Part shown: piece by piece, positions 23,457 through 34,843 of the stretch
Position numbering within the stretch: the first letter of the stretch is position 1
Layout of the letters: every line of letters starts with the position of its first letter
Source of the DNA: Paramecium pentaurelia
Taxonomy: Eukaryota; Ciliophora; Oligohymenophorea; Peniculida; Parameciidae
NCBI GenBank assembly: GCA_905183005.1
Contig: CAJJDO010000045.1
Location: forward strand, 186,001 to 250,000
Length of the DNA: 64,000 bases
Direction: 5' to 3'
Notes under the pieces: generated by a model
The model's database searches: none
What the model saw: the letters and a program-made list of their open reading frames with translations, nothing else
What the model was told of the DNA's origin: nothing
Program-made: the position numbers and the translations under genes

Positions 23457-26400
23457 ATGTAGTTATCTAAAAAAATTGAAGAATTTTAAGACCTTGATCC
23501 AATTGAAAATATTTCTAAAAGGAAAATATCTAGAACTATGGGATACTAGAATAGTGAATCAATTTAAGAGGAAGATGAGGAACAGTCTTCTTCAAGTATG
23601 TAATTGGCAAAGCGAAAATTTCAATTTATGAATTCACCAATCTCATAGCCATGTGATTTTTGTGGGAGCGATATGAAAGTACCAACAATTTATACTAATA
23701 TTCAATCAAATAAAAGTTTTGAAAAGAATCCTTTTCAATAAGAATCAAAAATAAAAGGTGTTGATAATAATAGTGCTAGTAGATTGATTGATGTTTCAGG
23801 ATTGGATCCTCATAATTCATTTCAATCTGAATCAGTATAAAATTAAAGTTTAAATATAGCTTCATTTATAATTGATGAATAAAAACAAATCAGGTACTCT
23901 TAATTCATTACATGTGAAGAACATAGTCAACAAATTTATTCAATAGATGAAAAGAAAGATAAATTGGAATTAATTGAAAGACATCACTTTGATTGATGAT
24001 ACAACTTAAAGTAGATATATTTAGTAATCAATAGTATAAACTCATATTTATAAATGGTTCACTGTCTCCTATTTTGCTTTGACTTCAGCCATTATATTAG
24101 CATCTATCATAATTATTCCCCTTCAAATAGCTGAAGAACAAGGTTTTGAAATTGCAGCATATATTATACATGGATTTGTAATAATACAAATAGCTGCTGA
24201 TATTCATTTTAAGAGAGGACCTTTTCATATGAAAGAGGGTAAGTTTAATAATGAATATTTGGATCATTCTAAAATGATCTTAGATTTAAGTAGACTAGCT
24301 TCTATTATAATCTTAATCTTTTCATATTAATATAAACTCAAATACTTCATTATACCTTTTATCATTATGCAATTGATTAGATAAGCAGAACGCTTTGAAA
24401 ATATCTATACATCCACTTAATTAATAGTTTATATTCTAATTCTTTGGGTAGCATTGATTATGACATTTGTCTGTCTATTAGAATCAGATGAAGGCATTCA
24501 TTATTCACTTTCATTAGCTATTTCTATATTAACACATAATGGTGCTATATCAATTGATGTAACTCCTACAAATTCTACACTCTTATAAATTTTTATGATC
24601 ATTAGTTCATTTAATATGATTTATACAGCTTCAGTAATATTCATTTGGATCAAACCAACAATGAAATTAGAAGAGGAAAAAGAAAAACATCTTGCTGCTT
24701 TTTTAAAAGGAATTAAAGACAAAAGCATTGATTATGGATTACAATGTCGTTGTTACTCCTATTTAGAATATGTTATTGATGTAATGTCTATCTTCTATCT
24801 AAGATTAGGAAGACATCATAAAAAATAGAGATCTTTTAGCTAAGAAATTATCACCAGGTCTTTAGGAAGAACTATAGATATCTATACGTTCTAAGATGGT
24901 TGATAAAATTAAATTGTTCAATAAGTTTTCCTCTAGTTTAAAATAATAATTGATTTACTGGTTTGATATGGCACAATATAATCCAGAAGAGAATATTGTT
25001 TAAGTAAAATTTTGATTTTATAAAATTATATAGGAACATTAGATTGAAGATTTCTGTCTCTATTTTATTTTAAAAGGAAAAGTGAAGATTCAATTTTAGG
25101 GATATTTTCAAGGAAAACCTAAAAGAACTTTTCATACTTTATCAGAAGGTTAAACCTTTGGGGAATTCTCTTTTGTAAGTGGAATTCCTCCTTATATTTC
25201 AATTAATAGTTAGAGTTTGACTACAGTATTCAAATTAAGAAGATCTGATTTTTTGGAAATCATTAAAACTTTCCCTTAAGATAATGAGATATTTTGTTTT
25301 TTCAAAGATAATTGCAATTAGAATCATAATATGTTTGAATGTCATTATTGTAAAACAAAAGGTCATTTATTATTTGAATGCCAATACTTATAATATTATC
25401 CAAAAAAATTAAACATTATTGAAAAGCATATTTACCCTCATCCACAAAAACGTTTTAAAATTGAAAGAAAAAATAAAGAACCTAAGGCTTTGTTGATGTT
25501 GTTTGTTGTAGGGGAACGAGCAAAATAATATTAATAGAAATTATCATAGGAAGTAATGACATCTGAAGACTTTCCTATGTCATCATAACTACCTTACAGT
25601 GAAAGTATATATATCTTTACATAAATATATATTTAATCTACTTAGATTAGACATAACACTCCGCCAGTTATATGAGTAAAACATAATCAGTTCATAAATA
25701 AAGTCCTGAAAAATTAAGTGACAATCAAGATAGTGATGGAGATTAACTCTATGAAGACTTAGCCAATGATCCAGTATTTAATAATCAATTAAGAAAATAA
25801 TAAAATAAAACTACCTTAAGAACAGCAGGATTTCCTTTCATGTCTGAAACTTTAGGTACTAAAATTAATAAAAAATATATATTATAGAGAATTTACATAA
25901 AGAGAAACTGCAAGTTATTACTGAGTAATCTTAAAGTAAGTAGCTTGACTCTCTTAATTCAAAACAAGAAGATACAAACTAATTGAGTAAGTAGAGTAGT
26001 GGTTCTCAAGCTTTTACTAAAAAAAGTCATCTCTATACTGCTGCTCGTTCAATGCATACTAAATTAACTTTTCGTTATTAACAATAATAATCAGGATAAA
26101 TAGAGGATTAAATTTAATTTTAATAATAATAATAGAATTCAATTAGGCAAACATCAAATCGTTCTAATACTTATTCAAATCCTCTATCTAACAACTTATC
26201 TAATAATCCTTCAAGTAATTCTAAGGTTAATACTAAATCTGCTAAAGTTTCCCCAACATAATTTTAATAGCCTCCACCATAAAAAAAGAAGGAGGAAAGA
26301 GGAGGATCTCATAGTGATTAATCACTTTCAGAATAGTAGAGACATACAAATAGAAAGAAAAGTACTAAAACTGGTACAAAAGTGAGTATTCTTAATTAGA

Positions 26401-26695
26401 TGTCATAGTTCTAAATTATTAATACTCCAGAGGTATAGAATTTGATTTATTAAAGAATCATCACTATTAATATCACGATATTTTATTTAATAGATTTGAA
26501 AAGATGCATTTATTTAAGTATTATAATCCACATAATAATTATGATAATGTAATCATAAGGTACAATTTATATTCAATTTGTAGAATAAATAAATTCTAAA
26601 GAGTAAAAAAAATCAAGCCTATTCATTACACTATAAAATGTTTTATATCCTCAAAAATAAAGAAAGTTAAGAGAATTCTGGATTCTTAATTATGA
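23457..26695 (+). CDS. Cyclic-nucleotide-binding cation channel-like protein, 1,010 aa
   Basis: ATG 23457 to TGA 26693-26695. Introns at 23835-23859, 24781-24808, 25004-25033, 25605-25645 (41 nt), 25856-25887, 26382-26408 and 26433-26455 give exactly 1,011 codons. After a Ser-rich cytosolic N-terminus and a basic pre-S1 helix (NKFIQQMKRKINWNQLK) come about six hydrophobic helices, a C-linker (LAKKLSPGLQEEL, then IKLFNKFSSSLKQQL) and a CNB domain (FCLYFILKGKVKIQF, EGQTFGEFSFVSG). A Cys/His cluster follows (CHYCKTKGHLLFEC). The C-terminal tail ends with FEKMHLFKYYNPHNNYDNVI, which fits the end of ciliate CNG-type channels as I recall them. The pore loop (LTHNGAISIDVTPTN) lacks the TxGYGD filter, and the S4-like helix has few basic residues. 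Confidence 0.75.
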
Positions 26696-26770
26696 TATAT
26701 ATTAATTGTCTTACTAAGATATAAGATAATAAATTTTAATATGATATTTAATGATGAAATGAATTGGTTC

Positions 26771-28276
26771 TCATTTTAAGTTTTAGTTTTCACCAAACTT
26801 TTCTTCAATCCATCTCATAGTTATGGATCCTGGCCTTTCAATTGGTAATCCAAATGCTCTGGACCAAATAAGATTAGCCATGCATCCTAATGCTCTTGAG
26901 ACTGCAAAGACAACTGTGTAGTATTGGAATTCTCTCATTCCATAATGATATAGTAAGACTCCAGAGTGTGCATCAACATTTCTATGATAATTAAAATAAT
27001 TACGGCCATGGATTCTAGATCTTTCCAATAGTTTTCAAAACAGGTGGAATCACATGATAACATTGTCTTACTAAATCAACTAATGGATCATCTTTAATAT
27101 GTCTGGCTGCAAAATCTTTTTGATGAATAAAACGTGGGTCTGTGTATCTTAAAACAGCATGTCCATATCCTGGAATAACTTTTCCTTCTCTTATTGTAGT
27201 AAGAACATAATCTTAGATTTTCTCATTTGAGATATTTTCACCCAATTCTTCCTATTATATATTTAATCTATTGATATACTCTCATTTCTAAAAGCCATTT
27301 AAGCACTTCTTAATTAGCTAGACCATGTAATGGACCAGCCAAACCATTGACACCAGCAGAATATGACAAATATGGATCTGCTAATGCTGAACCAACCAAA
27401 TGTGTTGTATGAGCACTCACATTACCACCTTCATGATCAGCATGGATGCTTAAATATCCTCTTAAACATTCTCGAACTTCAAATTTATTGTATCCAAGCA
27501 TGTGTGCATAATTACCAGCCCAATCCAAACTCTCATTAGCTGATATGATTTCTCCATTCTACATTATAAAAATCCATATACCTTATATTTATGTCTGTAA
27601 ATGAGAGCAGCCACTCTTGGAATCTTGGCTAACAAATCCATTGCATCTTCATAGAAGTATTCCCAATATTGAGGTTTTGAGACTTTTCCTTAATCATAGG
27701 CTTATTAGAAAAGGGAATCTTTTTATAGATACAATAAAGTTTGAGATAACATAGTCATTGGATGAGCTGATTTTGGTAAACTCAAAATAAAGTTTTGTGT
27801 TTATGAATCCAATTATCCTCTTTATTTCCATTCCTATTATACATCAGCAAACTCTTGCTCAGCTAAAAATATAAATCAATATTTTTACAAGGGAAATCAC
27901 CTGTACATAGTAACCAGAATAAAGCTTCAGGAAGTGGTTCATGGCCATTCTCTGCCTTTTAGAGATACTCTTATAATTCTGGGATATTGTAATCTCTCAT
28001 AGTGATACCCTAAGAACATTATACAAAAATCTTTACAGTTTTAGCATCTAATAATGATGCATCATAAAAGAGAGCAAACACATTTCTCATTCCTCCTATG
28101 GCCTGATCGACTGTCACCTTACATATTTCCTTCGATCCATATCGCTTTCTCACATCACGGAGTAAAGCTTGTTTAACTGGCACTAGCTCCCTCATTCTTT
28201 GTTTTAAGAGGCCATGGGAGCTATTGTACAAACTTCTATAGAATAATTGAGCAACACTTATTTGTTTTGAATGCAT
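26771..28276 (-). CDS. CS: Mitochondrial citrate synthase
   Basis: Condenses acetyl-CoA and oxaloacetate in the TCA cycle. ATG 28276 (MHSKQISVAQLFYRSLYNS, a basic Ser-rich presequence without acidic residues, suiting mitochondrial import) to TGA 26773-26771. Five introns: 28010-28036, 27863-27888, 27559-27581, 27252-27279 and 26982-27003. Catalytic residues are present: the first His in GLAGPLHGLANQEVL, the second in PGYGHAVLRYTDPRF, and Asp in NVDAHSGVLLYHYGM. The eukaryotic type-I layout (WLLCTGDFP, HADHEGGNVSAHT) is clear. In ciliates the same protein has been described as the 14-nm filament protein, so a second structural role is possible. About 460 residues, as usual. Confidence 0.95.
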
Positions 28277-28690
28277 GATGAGATATTAATTTTATTGTCT
28301 TGATAAAAGATATTTTGCCACTTAAACACGTATTATTTATATAATAATAGCCTAATTAAAAAGATACGCAAAGTTTTCTCTTTTTATTTTTTATAAATTT
28401 AATTATTATAATAATTTGTTTTTATTATGATATAAATGAATTTCAATAAAAAATACTCAAATATATTTGCTCTACAATTGAATTTCAATTAAATTACATA
28501 TCTTTTAATTTAATTTCTAATAATTTGTCACATTATTGTTCTATAAAAATTAAATGACATATCAAAATAATTTTTCATATACAAAAAATTAAAATTAATC
28601 CATATAGTAAAACAATAGTGTATAATTATATTTAAACCTTTAAAAATATATATTTTATAACATATCCCATAATCCTATAAATATATAGTA
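28277..28690. other. Intergenic
   Basis: AT-rich spacer; no coding frame, RNA gene or repeat recognised. Confidence 0.5.
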
Positions 28691-29660
28691 TCACAACTCT
28701 TCTAATTTTAAAAGATAACAGAATTATTAATGATAAGCAGGGTAAACTTCATGAGATAATTCTATCCAATACAAAGACATTAAGATTCCTTGATCAATTG
28801 TCAATTCTGCATCATCTCCCATACTTAACTCCAGCATTTTAAGCAAAAGTCTAGACATAGTATTAATTAAATATTTCCTAATTCCAATCGCCAACTTTGC
28901 AAAACTATTTTGTTCATATGTATCTTAGAAATTATAAAATCATAATACATTTAATTCAATTAATTATTATTAATTAATTCTTTCATATTCAATTAAAATA
29001 ATCTTGCAAAAGCTATTATGAATAAATAAATAGGAATAAAAATGAAATCTATCTGTTTTATTCTTAAAATTCTACTGCCAATTTGAAGACATCTTAACGT
29101 GTGATATTCTGATTCTTGAATCTTTTGACAAAATCATTAGATTTCAAAAATCTTGTTTTACCAGCTGATAATCCAATTTTAATTATCTTTCCATTTTTTG
29201 TAAATAAAAAAATGAATTTTTCAATCAATTCTAGGAGAGTATATTATTTTAGAATAGATGCTTGTGCCATAAAAGGCAAGTTTAAAGGTGTATTATAAAA
29301 TTTTAAATTGAATTGAAACCATCTGACTTGATAACTACAGGAGCATTATTAATCAAGATATCTGCCTTAATGGATCTATTTTTTAATTGCTGAATGAATT
29401 TATCAATATTATCTCTACTACTCATGTATAATTCAATTGTGTCTATTTTAACTTGTGAAAGCTAATAAAAGATTAAGGTAATGAATACATTGTATTTTTG
29501 GTTCTAGAAATTTGTGATAATTCAAGAAATCTGTAAGTTATAATAACTCTAAATGATTATTGATGAATAAGATTTTCAAGAATGTCAAAGCCAATACCTT
29601 TTTTAATGCTTTGTAATGACAAATGTCTTTAAGGCTTACATTTATTAAGAAAATATTGAT
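28691..29660 (-). pseudogene. Decayed carbonyl-reductase-like short-chain dehydrogenase
   Basis: Pieces of an SDR of the carbonyl reductase type occur in the right order but not in one frame. Near 29590: KKGIGFDILENLIHQQ with FRVIITYR (cofactor site). Near 29400: VKIDTIELYMSSRDNIDKF and ADILINNAPVV (the NNAG position). Then near 29270 and in another frame: MAQASILKQYTLLELIEKF and GKIIKIGLSAGKTRF (the NVSS position). Finally FAKLAIGIRKYLINTM to a TGA at 28693-28691, where the catalytic YxxxK is replaced by FxxxA. Between the last two parts (about 28940-29080) lies an AT-rich stretch without coding character. At least one frame change (near 29350) has no GT...AG intron to explain it. An unusual intron arrangement cannot be excluded, but a relic fits better. 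Confidence 0.55.
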
Positions 29661-29742
29661 TTTCTAAATTCCAAGAGTTTGGATAGAAAATGAGTTAATA
29701 GATGTAATTTATTAGGTTATCATGTTTGAATTCCTTCTGAAT

Positions 29743-30777
29743 ATGCCAGACAATTAGATGATTAATAATAAAAGTAACAGCTTAAATTTAATGTCAATAT
29801 TAGAATAGGCATTGAAAAAGGCTGTAGGTTTGGGTTATTTGAAGTGGGGATTGATATTTGGTGTTGCAAATGGAATGGCTGTGTATTCATATTATAGAGA
29901 GAATCGAAATAAATAGGATTTGGAAGCCTATCAATAATCAGTGACTAGATATGTTTCTTATTAATCAGGTAAAATGGCAGAAACATACATTCCAAAATGG
30001 TTAAGAAGTCCATTATTTTCAATGTTTGGTTACATTTATAATGTGAATTATGATGATATGTTGGAGCCACTAGAAAATTATGAAAATTTTTAACAATTTT
30101 TTACTCGCAAGATAAAAAGTAGAGAATTTGATAAAAATACAAATAAGCTTATTGTACCAGCAGATTCTAAAGTTTTATCATTTTGTGAAGTGAAGGATGA
30201 TAGTCCAATATTAGTTAAGAATGTGCATTATAAATTGGGATATTTTTTAACAGGACAAGAGACTTTTGAAATGACTCCTTAAATATTGGAAGATGTAAAA
30301 AAGAGATAAAATACAAAGCTTTATTCAGTAATATTTTATTTGGCTCCTGGAGACTATCATAGATATCATTTACCAAGTGATTTCTATTTGAAAAGTAGAA
30401 GTCATATAGTTGGACATTTAGCACCTGTAAAGATCAGTTACATTTCAAGTACACCTAAAGTATATGAGACAAATGAGAGGGTAGCATTATTTGGAACTTA
30501 TAATTTTGGATTAATGAATATAGTTTTAGTGGGTGCAACTAATGTGGGATCAATGACATTAAATTATGATAAGGAATTTTAGACAAATTAGAAAGCGGAG
30601 GAATTATTTGTTTATAAACATTATGATCCAATTATATAACTTAAGAAAGGTGATGAATTGGGAATGTTTAAATTGGGGTCAACAGTTGTTATGATGTTTG
30701 AAGCAGAGAATGTGAAATGGAATATAGAAGAGGGTTAAAAGTGTAAATGGGGAGATGTATTTGCTGAAGTAAGTTGA
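29743..30777 (+). CDS. PSD: Phosphatidylserine decarboxylase, 344 aa
   Basis: Makes phosphatidylethanolamine from phosphatidylserine. ATG 29743 to TGA 30775-30777, no intron. Residues of about 30 to 55 contain a single hydrophobic segment (WGLIFGVANGMAVYSYY), as in membrane-bound mitochondrial PSD. Family motifs in order: FFTRKIKSREF, VPADSKVLSF (PADG-like), YLAPGDYHRYHLP with the conserved His, and near the end LGST in FKLGSTVVMMFEA, the self-cleavage site whose Ser becomes the pyruvoyl group. All expected catalytic pieces are present. Some extra ATG codons precede the hydrophobic segment, so the exact start is not certain. It is followed 32 bp later by the STE24 gene. Confidence 0.93.
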
Positions 30778-30809
30778 GTTTTGATAAAAATATATCAATT
30801 TTAATTTTA

Positions 30810-32193
30810 ATGGCAATATTAAGAATAAGAGAATAAGAAGTGTCATACTCTTATCTCTATATTGTAGTGTCTTATATAGTGATCAAATATCTTTTGGAAC
30901 AATTCATCAATCTCAGACAATTAGATTAATTGTCAGTCAAACAGATGCCTATTCATATTGAATAGACTCTAGGGATTACACAGAAATAATTTAAGAGAAG
31001 TTAACGATTTTATTATGATAAACTGTAAAAATGATATGATGTTGCATAGGTCTTTTGAAATGTATACGAAATCAATAAAAACAGCTATTGAGATCATTGT
31101 GATATTATGTGGTGTGATGCCATTTATTTGGGAAAGGACTGTGACCTTCTTTAAGATGGATTCAAATTCAGAAGTAATTCTATTTTGAGTATAGTTTCAA
31201 AGAGGATTGGCATATATTTTTGTGGAATTTTTACGCCTCAAATTAATTGATGTTCCTAATAATTTTTATAACACTCATGTAATAGAGAAGAGATATGATC
31301 TAAGTCAAATATCATTTGCTCTTCAATTCAGTGATCTTGTAATTGAATCAGCATTGTGGGTAGTATTTGTACCAATACTTCTCTATTCCTATTTATATGT
31401 GGCTGAACTTGGAGGAGATTACTTTTTCATAGCGGTATATTCCACTACACAACATATAGATGCAATTCTTTGTACTGATAATGGCAATAGTATCCAGTCT
31501 AGTCTATCCTAATTATATTCAACCTCTATTCAACGAATTTGAAGAACTTAAAGAAACTCAACTTAAATAAGCTATAAGTCAATTAGCTTTAAGAATGAAT
31601 TTCCCTTTAGAAAAGATCCTAGTTATGGATGGGTCCAAGAGATCAGATCATTCAAATGCTTACTTCTTTGGAATGTATAGTAAACGAATAGTGCTTTATG
31701 ACACTCTCATTAATAATCTGACAAATGAAGAGATAGTAGCTGTTGTAGCACATGAATTAGGACATTGGAAATATAAGCATCCTTATATCAAATTATTCTT
31801 CTTTTGCATCAAAAGTATATATTCAAAATATATTTAATAATAGTTCTGATTACTTTCTATATTTTTGGCTTTTATAGAGATTCTGATGTTGTATTCTTAA
31901 GTTTTGGTTTCAAAGAGAAATCCATCTTCATAGGCTCTGCATTATTCTTTTCACTTTTTGAACCCATGAATACATTGTTCCAAATATTTGAACTTCATTT
32001 ATCCCGTTTCTTTGAATATTAGGCAGATATCTTTGCCAATCATCATGGTCTTGGTTCCTATTTAATGAGTGGATTAATTAAGCTCTTCAAATAGAATTCC
32101 ACAAATTTGATGGTAGACCCAATCTATCAATGGTACTATAACAGTCATCCTTCATTGTTTGAACGATTGAAGTACTTAAATAAATTGAGATGA
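30810..32193 (+). CDS. STE24: CAAX prenyl protease 1 (STE24/ZMPSTE24), 427 aa
   Basis: An ER membrane zinc metalloprotease that trims prenylated proteins. ATG 30810 to TGA 32191-32193. Four introns: 31025-31049, 31174-31194 (21 nt), 31435-31459 and 31815-31843; the resulting length of 427 residues fits the family. The zinc motif HELGHWK is present after VAVVA, the third ligand region is FFEYQADIFA with Glu, and SKRSDHSNAYFFG and KRIVLYDTLINN are the conserved stretches before it. Several hydrophobic helices flank the catalytic part. The N-terminal 'YLDLRQ' segment of the family appears as FINLRQLDQ. Confidence 0.93.
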
Positions 32194-32301
32194 TTAATTA
32201 ATTACTTTTTTTATAATTCATATTAATTATTTGTTATAATCATATAAATTTTTTGGCCAAATCCTCTCTTAAAATCCTAATTTTTTTTTGGCATTAAAAT
32301 A

Positions 32302-32790
32302 ATGAACAATAAACTTGCTGATTTAATTAGCAACTATCTTAACGAATAGAAACATCTTACAGATAAGTATACAAGACTTTTCAATCAAATTAAACAAGCT
32401 GATTCTTATTATGGTAGGAATTCTAATTCTATACTAAATCTCAAGAAAAGATCTTCCAATTCAGATTACAGTTATAGTTCCAACAAAGAAAAGGTCTATT
32501 GTTAATTTTGTGGAAAATAATACACTAGCAGATTACCACTCAAAAATCATATTGAGAAGTTCCACTTCTAAGATAACTATCCTTCTAAACATGAACTATC
32601 TACTAAATAGATCACACCCTATGATGATGATGACGATTGTAGAAATGAAGAAAATAGTTATAATGAAGCAGATGAATAATTAAGACAAAAATTATTAAGG
32701 AATGTCTAAGCTATCGAAAAGAGAGAAAATTAGATCCATCCTTAAGAAGAAGTTATTATTAGTGGTATAGATTCTGATTCAGAGAATTGA
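32302..32790 (+). CDS. Single C2H2 zinc-finger protein, 162 aa
   Basis: ATG 32302 (MNNKLADLISNYLNEQKHL) to TGA 32788-32790, no intron. One C2H2 finger near residues 68-90: YCQFCGKQYTSRLPLKNHIEKFH, with the usual CxxC-12-HxxxxH spacing. The N-terminal 60 residues are predicted helical then Ser-rich; the C-terminus is acidic with an Asp run (about residues 108-112) and ends in GIDSDSEN. A single finger in a small acidic protein suggests protein or RNA contact rather than sequence-specific DNA binding; that is inference. No orthologue recognised. Confidence 0.7.
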
Positions 32791-32927
32791 TTTTTATTCA
32801 ATATTCAATTAATTACATTTATCTATTTATATATATTTATAATTGATGTCTCTTATGAACAATTTAACAAGGATTTTGATTTTTATACAGATGGATTTTA
32901 TTTTTTTTATGGATTTCAATAATATTT

Positions 32928-33272
32928 ATGGATTCACAATAGATTGATTGTCCACTCTCAGAATTGATGACTAATGAAGAAATTAGAGAATGGGCTTTTT
33001 CATTGGATCCTCAACCTGAAAAGAAAAGCAAATTAAATTCCTCTATGCCTCAAATAAGCAGTTCAGCTACTATCAATAGGGCTTGTCAAAAACAATAAGA
33101 ATCTAAGACAAAATAAGTCCCTAGAATTATTTAAACACCATAATAAGCACCTTAATTAGAAAATCAAAAACAAAAAAAAGAAATCATTCATCGTTTAAAA
33201 CTTTAAAATAGATTGATGAAAGAAATGATTTAGTAACAAAAAGAATTATTAGAACAAATGAAAAAGGCTTGA
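32928..33272 (+). CDS. Small Gln-rich protein with C-terminal coiled coil, 114 aa
   Basis: ATG 32928 (MDSQQIDCPLSELMTNEE) to TGA 33270-33272, no intron. Upstream ATGs at 32891 and 32910 lead into frames that stop quickly. The last 35 residues (HRLKLQNRLMKEMIQQQKE...) form a clear coiled coil; the middle is Lys/Gln/Pro-rich and disordered. Not recognised. It sits 137 bp after the zinc-finger gene and 56 bp before AK8. Confidence 0.6.
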
Positions 33273-33328
33273 TTCAATTTTTAATTATAATTATTATATT
33301 CAATAATTTAAATAAAAAAAGATAACTT

Positions 33329-34797
33329 ATGGACTAAGCCAATAAATTGTAATATTAACAACAAGTTGAAAATTATCTTGAAACAAATAAAGTATATCAC
33401 ATCTTCGAAGATCTACTTAAATCTTTAATTATTAAAAAACCTGATGATCCAATCTAGTTTCTAATTAATAAATTATAAGAACCAGAAAGTATATATGATA
33501 ACTCAATCAAGGCAAAAAAATCTTTGTAGTTGGTCCTCCTGGATCAAAATTAAGAGAATTATCACTTACATTGGCTGATTATTTGAATTTTCATATTGTT
33601 TCTATAGGAGATTTAATAGAAAAGGAGTTAAGCAAAAAATCTGAATTGGTATATATCTCTTACTATATTTAATTTAGAGTTAATAAATTTAAGAATCTTT
33701 GGATAAATTTTAATATGTGAGTGATGAAATTGTGATTAATATAGCACTTAATTAGATTAATCATTTAGAGAATGAAAAGAAAAGTTATATTTTTGAAGGA
33801 TTCCCTAAAACTAGAGTTTAAGGATTGGCACTTTAAAAAGAAGGTATAATACCTGATGCATTTTTAATTTTGGAAATGTCATAAGAAAAAATATATCAAT
33901 GTTGTTTTAAAAAGTTAGAAACAGAACCATTCAATAAATTAAATAACAAAGAAGACTTAGTAAAAAATCATTCTTTAGAATATTAATTGAATTTAAAGTA
34001 AGTTAAAGACATATACAAGAATTAATACTTTTCAGTTGATGGAGAAAAGAATTATGAATTAGAGGATATGGCAGTATATTATTAAAATTAATTAATATAG
34101 TAATTATTGAAATACAAACTTTATGATAATTCACCTAAAAGAGCTCTTAGAATAGTTGTAATAGGACCACCTGGATCAGGAAGATCTACTTTAGCTAAAA
34201 AATTATCGAGCAAATATGGATTTGTATATATTTCAACAAGAGAATTGATTTCAAATTTAGTAAATTAAAAGGGAACAACTGGAAAAGAAGCATTTGAGAA
34301 AGTTAATAAAGGAGATCTTGTAGATGATAGAATTGTTAATGCTTTAATAAAAGAAAGGCTTAATTAGACTGATTGTTAATTGTAAGGTTATGTGCTAGAT
34401 GGTTATCCAAAAACAGAGAAGTAATTGGAATCTTTGAATGAATTAAATGTTTAACCAACTCTTATGGTAATTATTGATACTGCTGATGATATCATCATAA
34501 AAAGACTTGTTTAAAGAAGAACTGATCCAATTACAGGAATTATGTATAATTCAATTGATGAAGCAGATAAAGAAGTTAGATCCAGATTGATTATAGCACC
34601 AAATGAAAAAAGAGAAGTTGTTTAATAAAGGTATATTTAAATATTAATTATATAATAGATTGAAGAGATGGGATGATTTGAAATAGGTTATAGATGGTAC
34701 TCCTAAATATGCATCAATCATTTATAAAGTCTCAGGAGAGAATTCTTTAAATAATATGATAGAATCAGTATGTTATCATTTAGAGAAAATGAATTGA
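33329..34797 (+). CDS. AK8: Adenylate kinase 8-like protein (two AK domains), 453 aa
   Basis: ATG 33329 to TGA 34795-34797. Introns 33489-33511, 33649-33677, 34074-34100 and 34631-34658 give 454 codons exactly. Domain 1 (about residues 55-230) has the P-loop region VVGPPGSKLRELSL, where the usual GKG(T/S) is missing, and FEGFPKTRVQ. Domain 2 (about 245-450) has a better P-loop, VIGPPGSGRSTLAKKL, with Arg instead of Lys, then VLDGYPKTEKQ and VQRRTDPITG. The order and length match AK8, an enzyme associated with cilia and flagella that moves phosphate between adenine nucleotides. The nucleotide-binding changes in both domains make activity uncertain. Confidence 0.85.
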
Positions 34798-34843
34798 TTT
34801 ATTATTATCAATAAATATAGATATTTTTATCCTAATATCATGA

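Noticed and set aside
25672..26695. Separate Ser/Gln-rich gene starting at ATG 25672
   Set aside because: It would overlap the channel's stop, and its C-terminal motif (FEKMHLFKYYNPHNNYDN) fits the end of ciliate CNG-type channels; one gene with a 41-nt intron is simpler.
28940..29080. Retained internally eliminated sequence inside the dehydrogenase
   Set aside because: The expected TA-bounded ends with TAYAG-like inverted repeats were not found at either side, so I only describe it as an AT-rich insertion.
29116..29298. Plus-strand frame MNLLTKSLDFKNL
   Set aside because: Shadow of the dehydrogenase relic on the minus strand.
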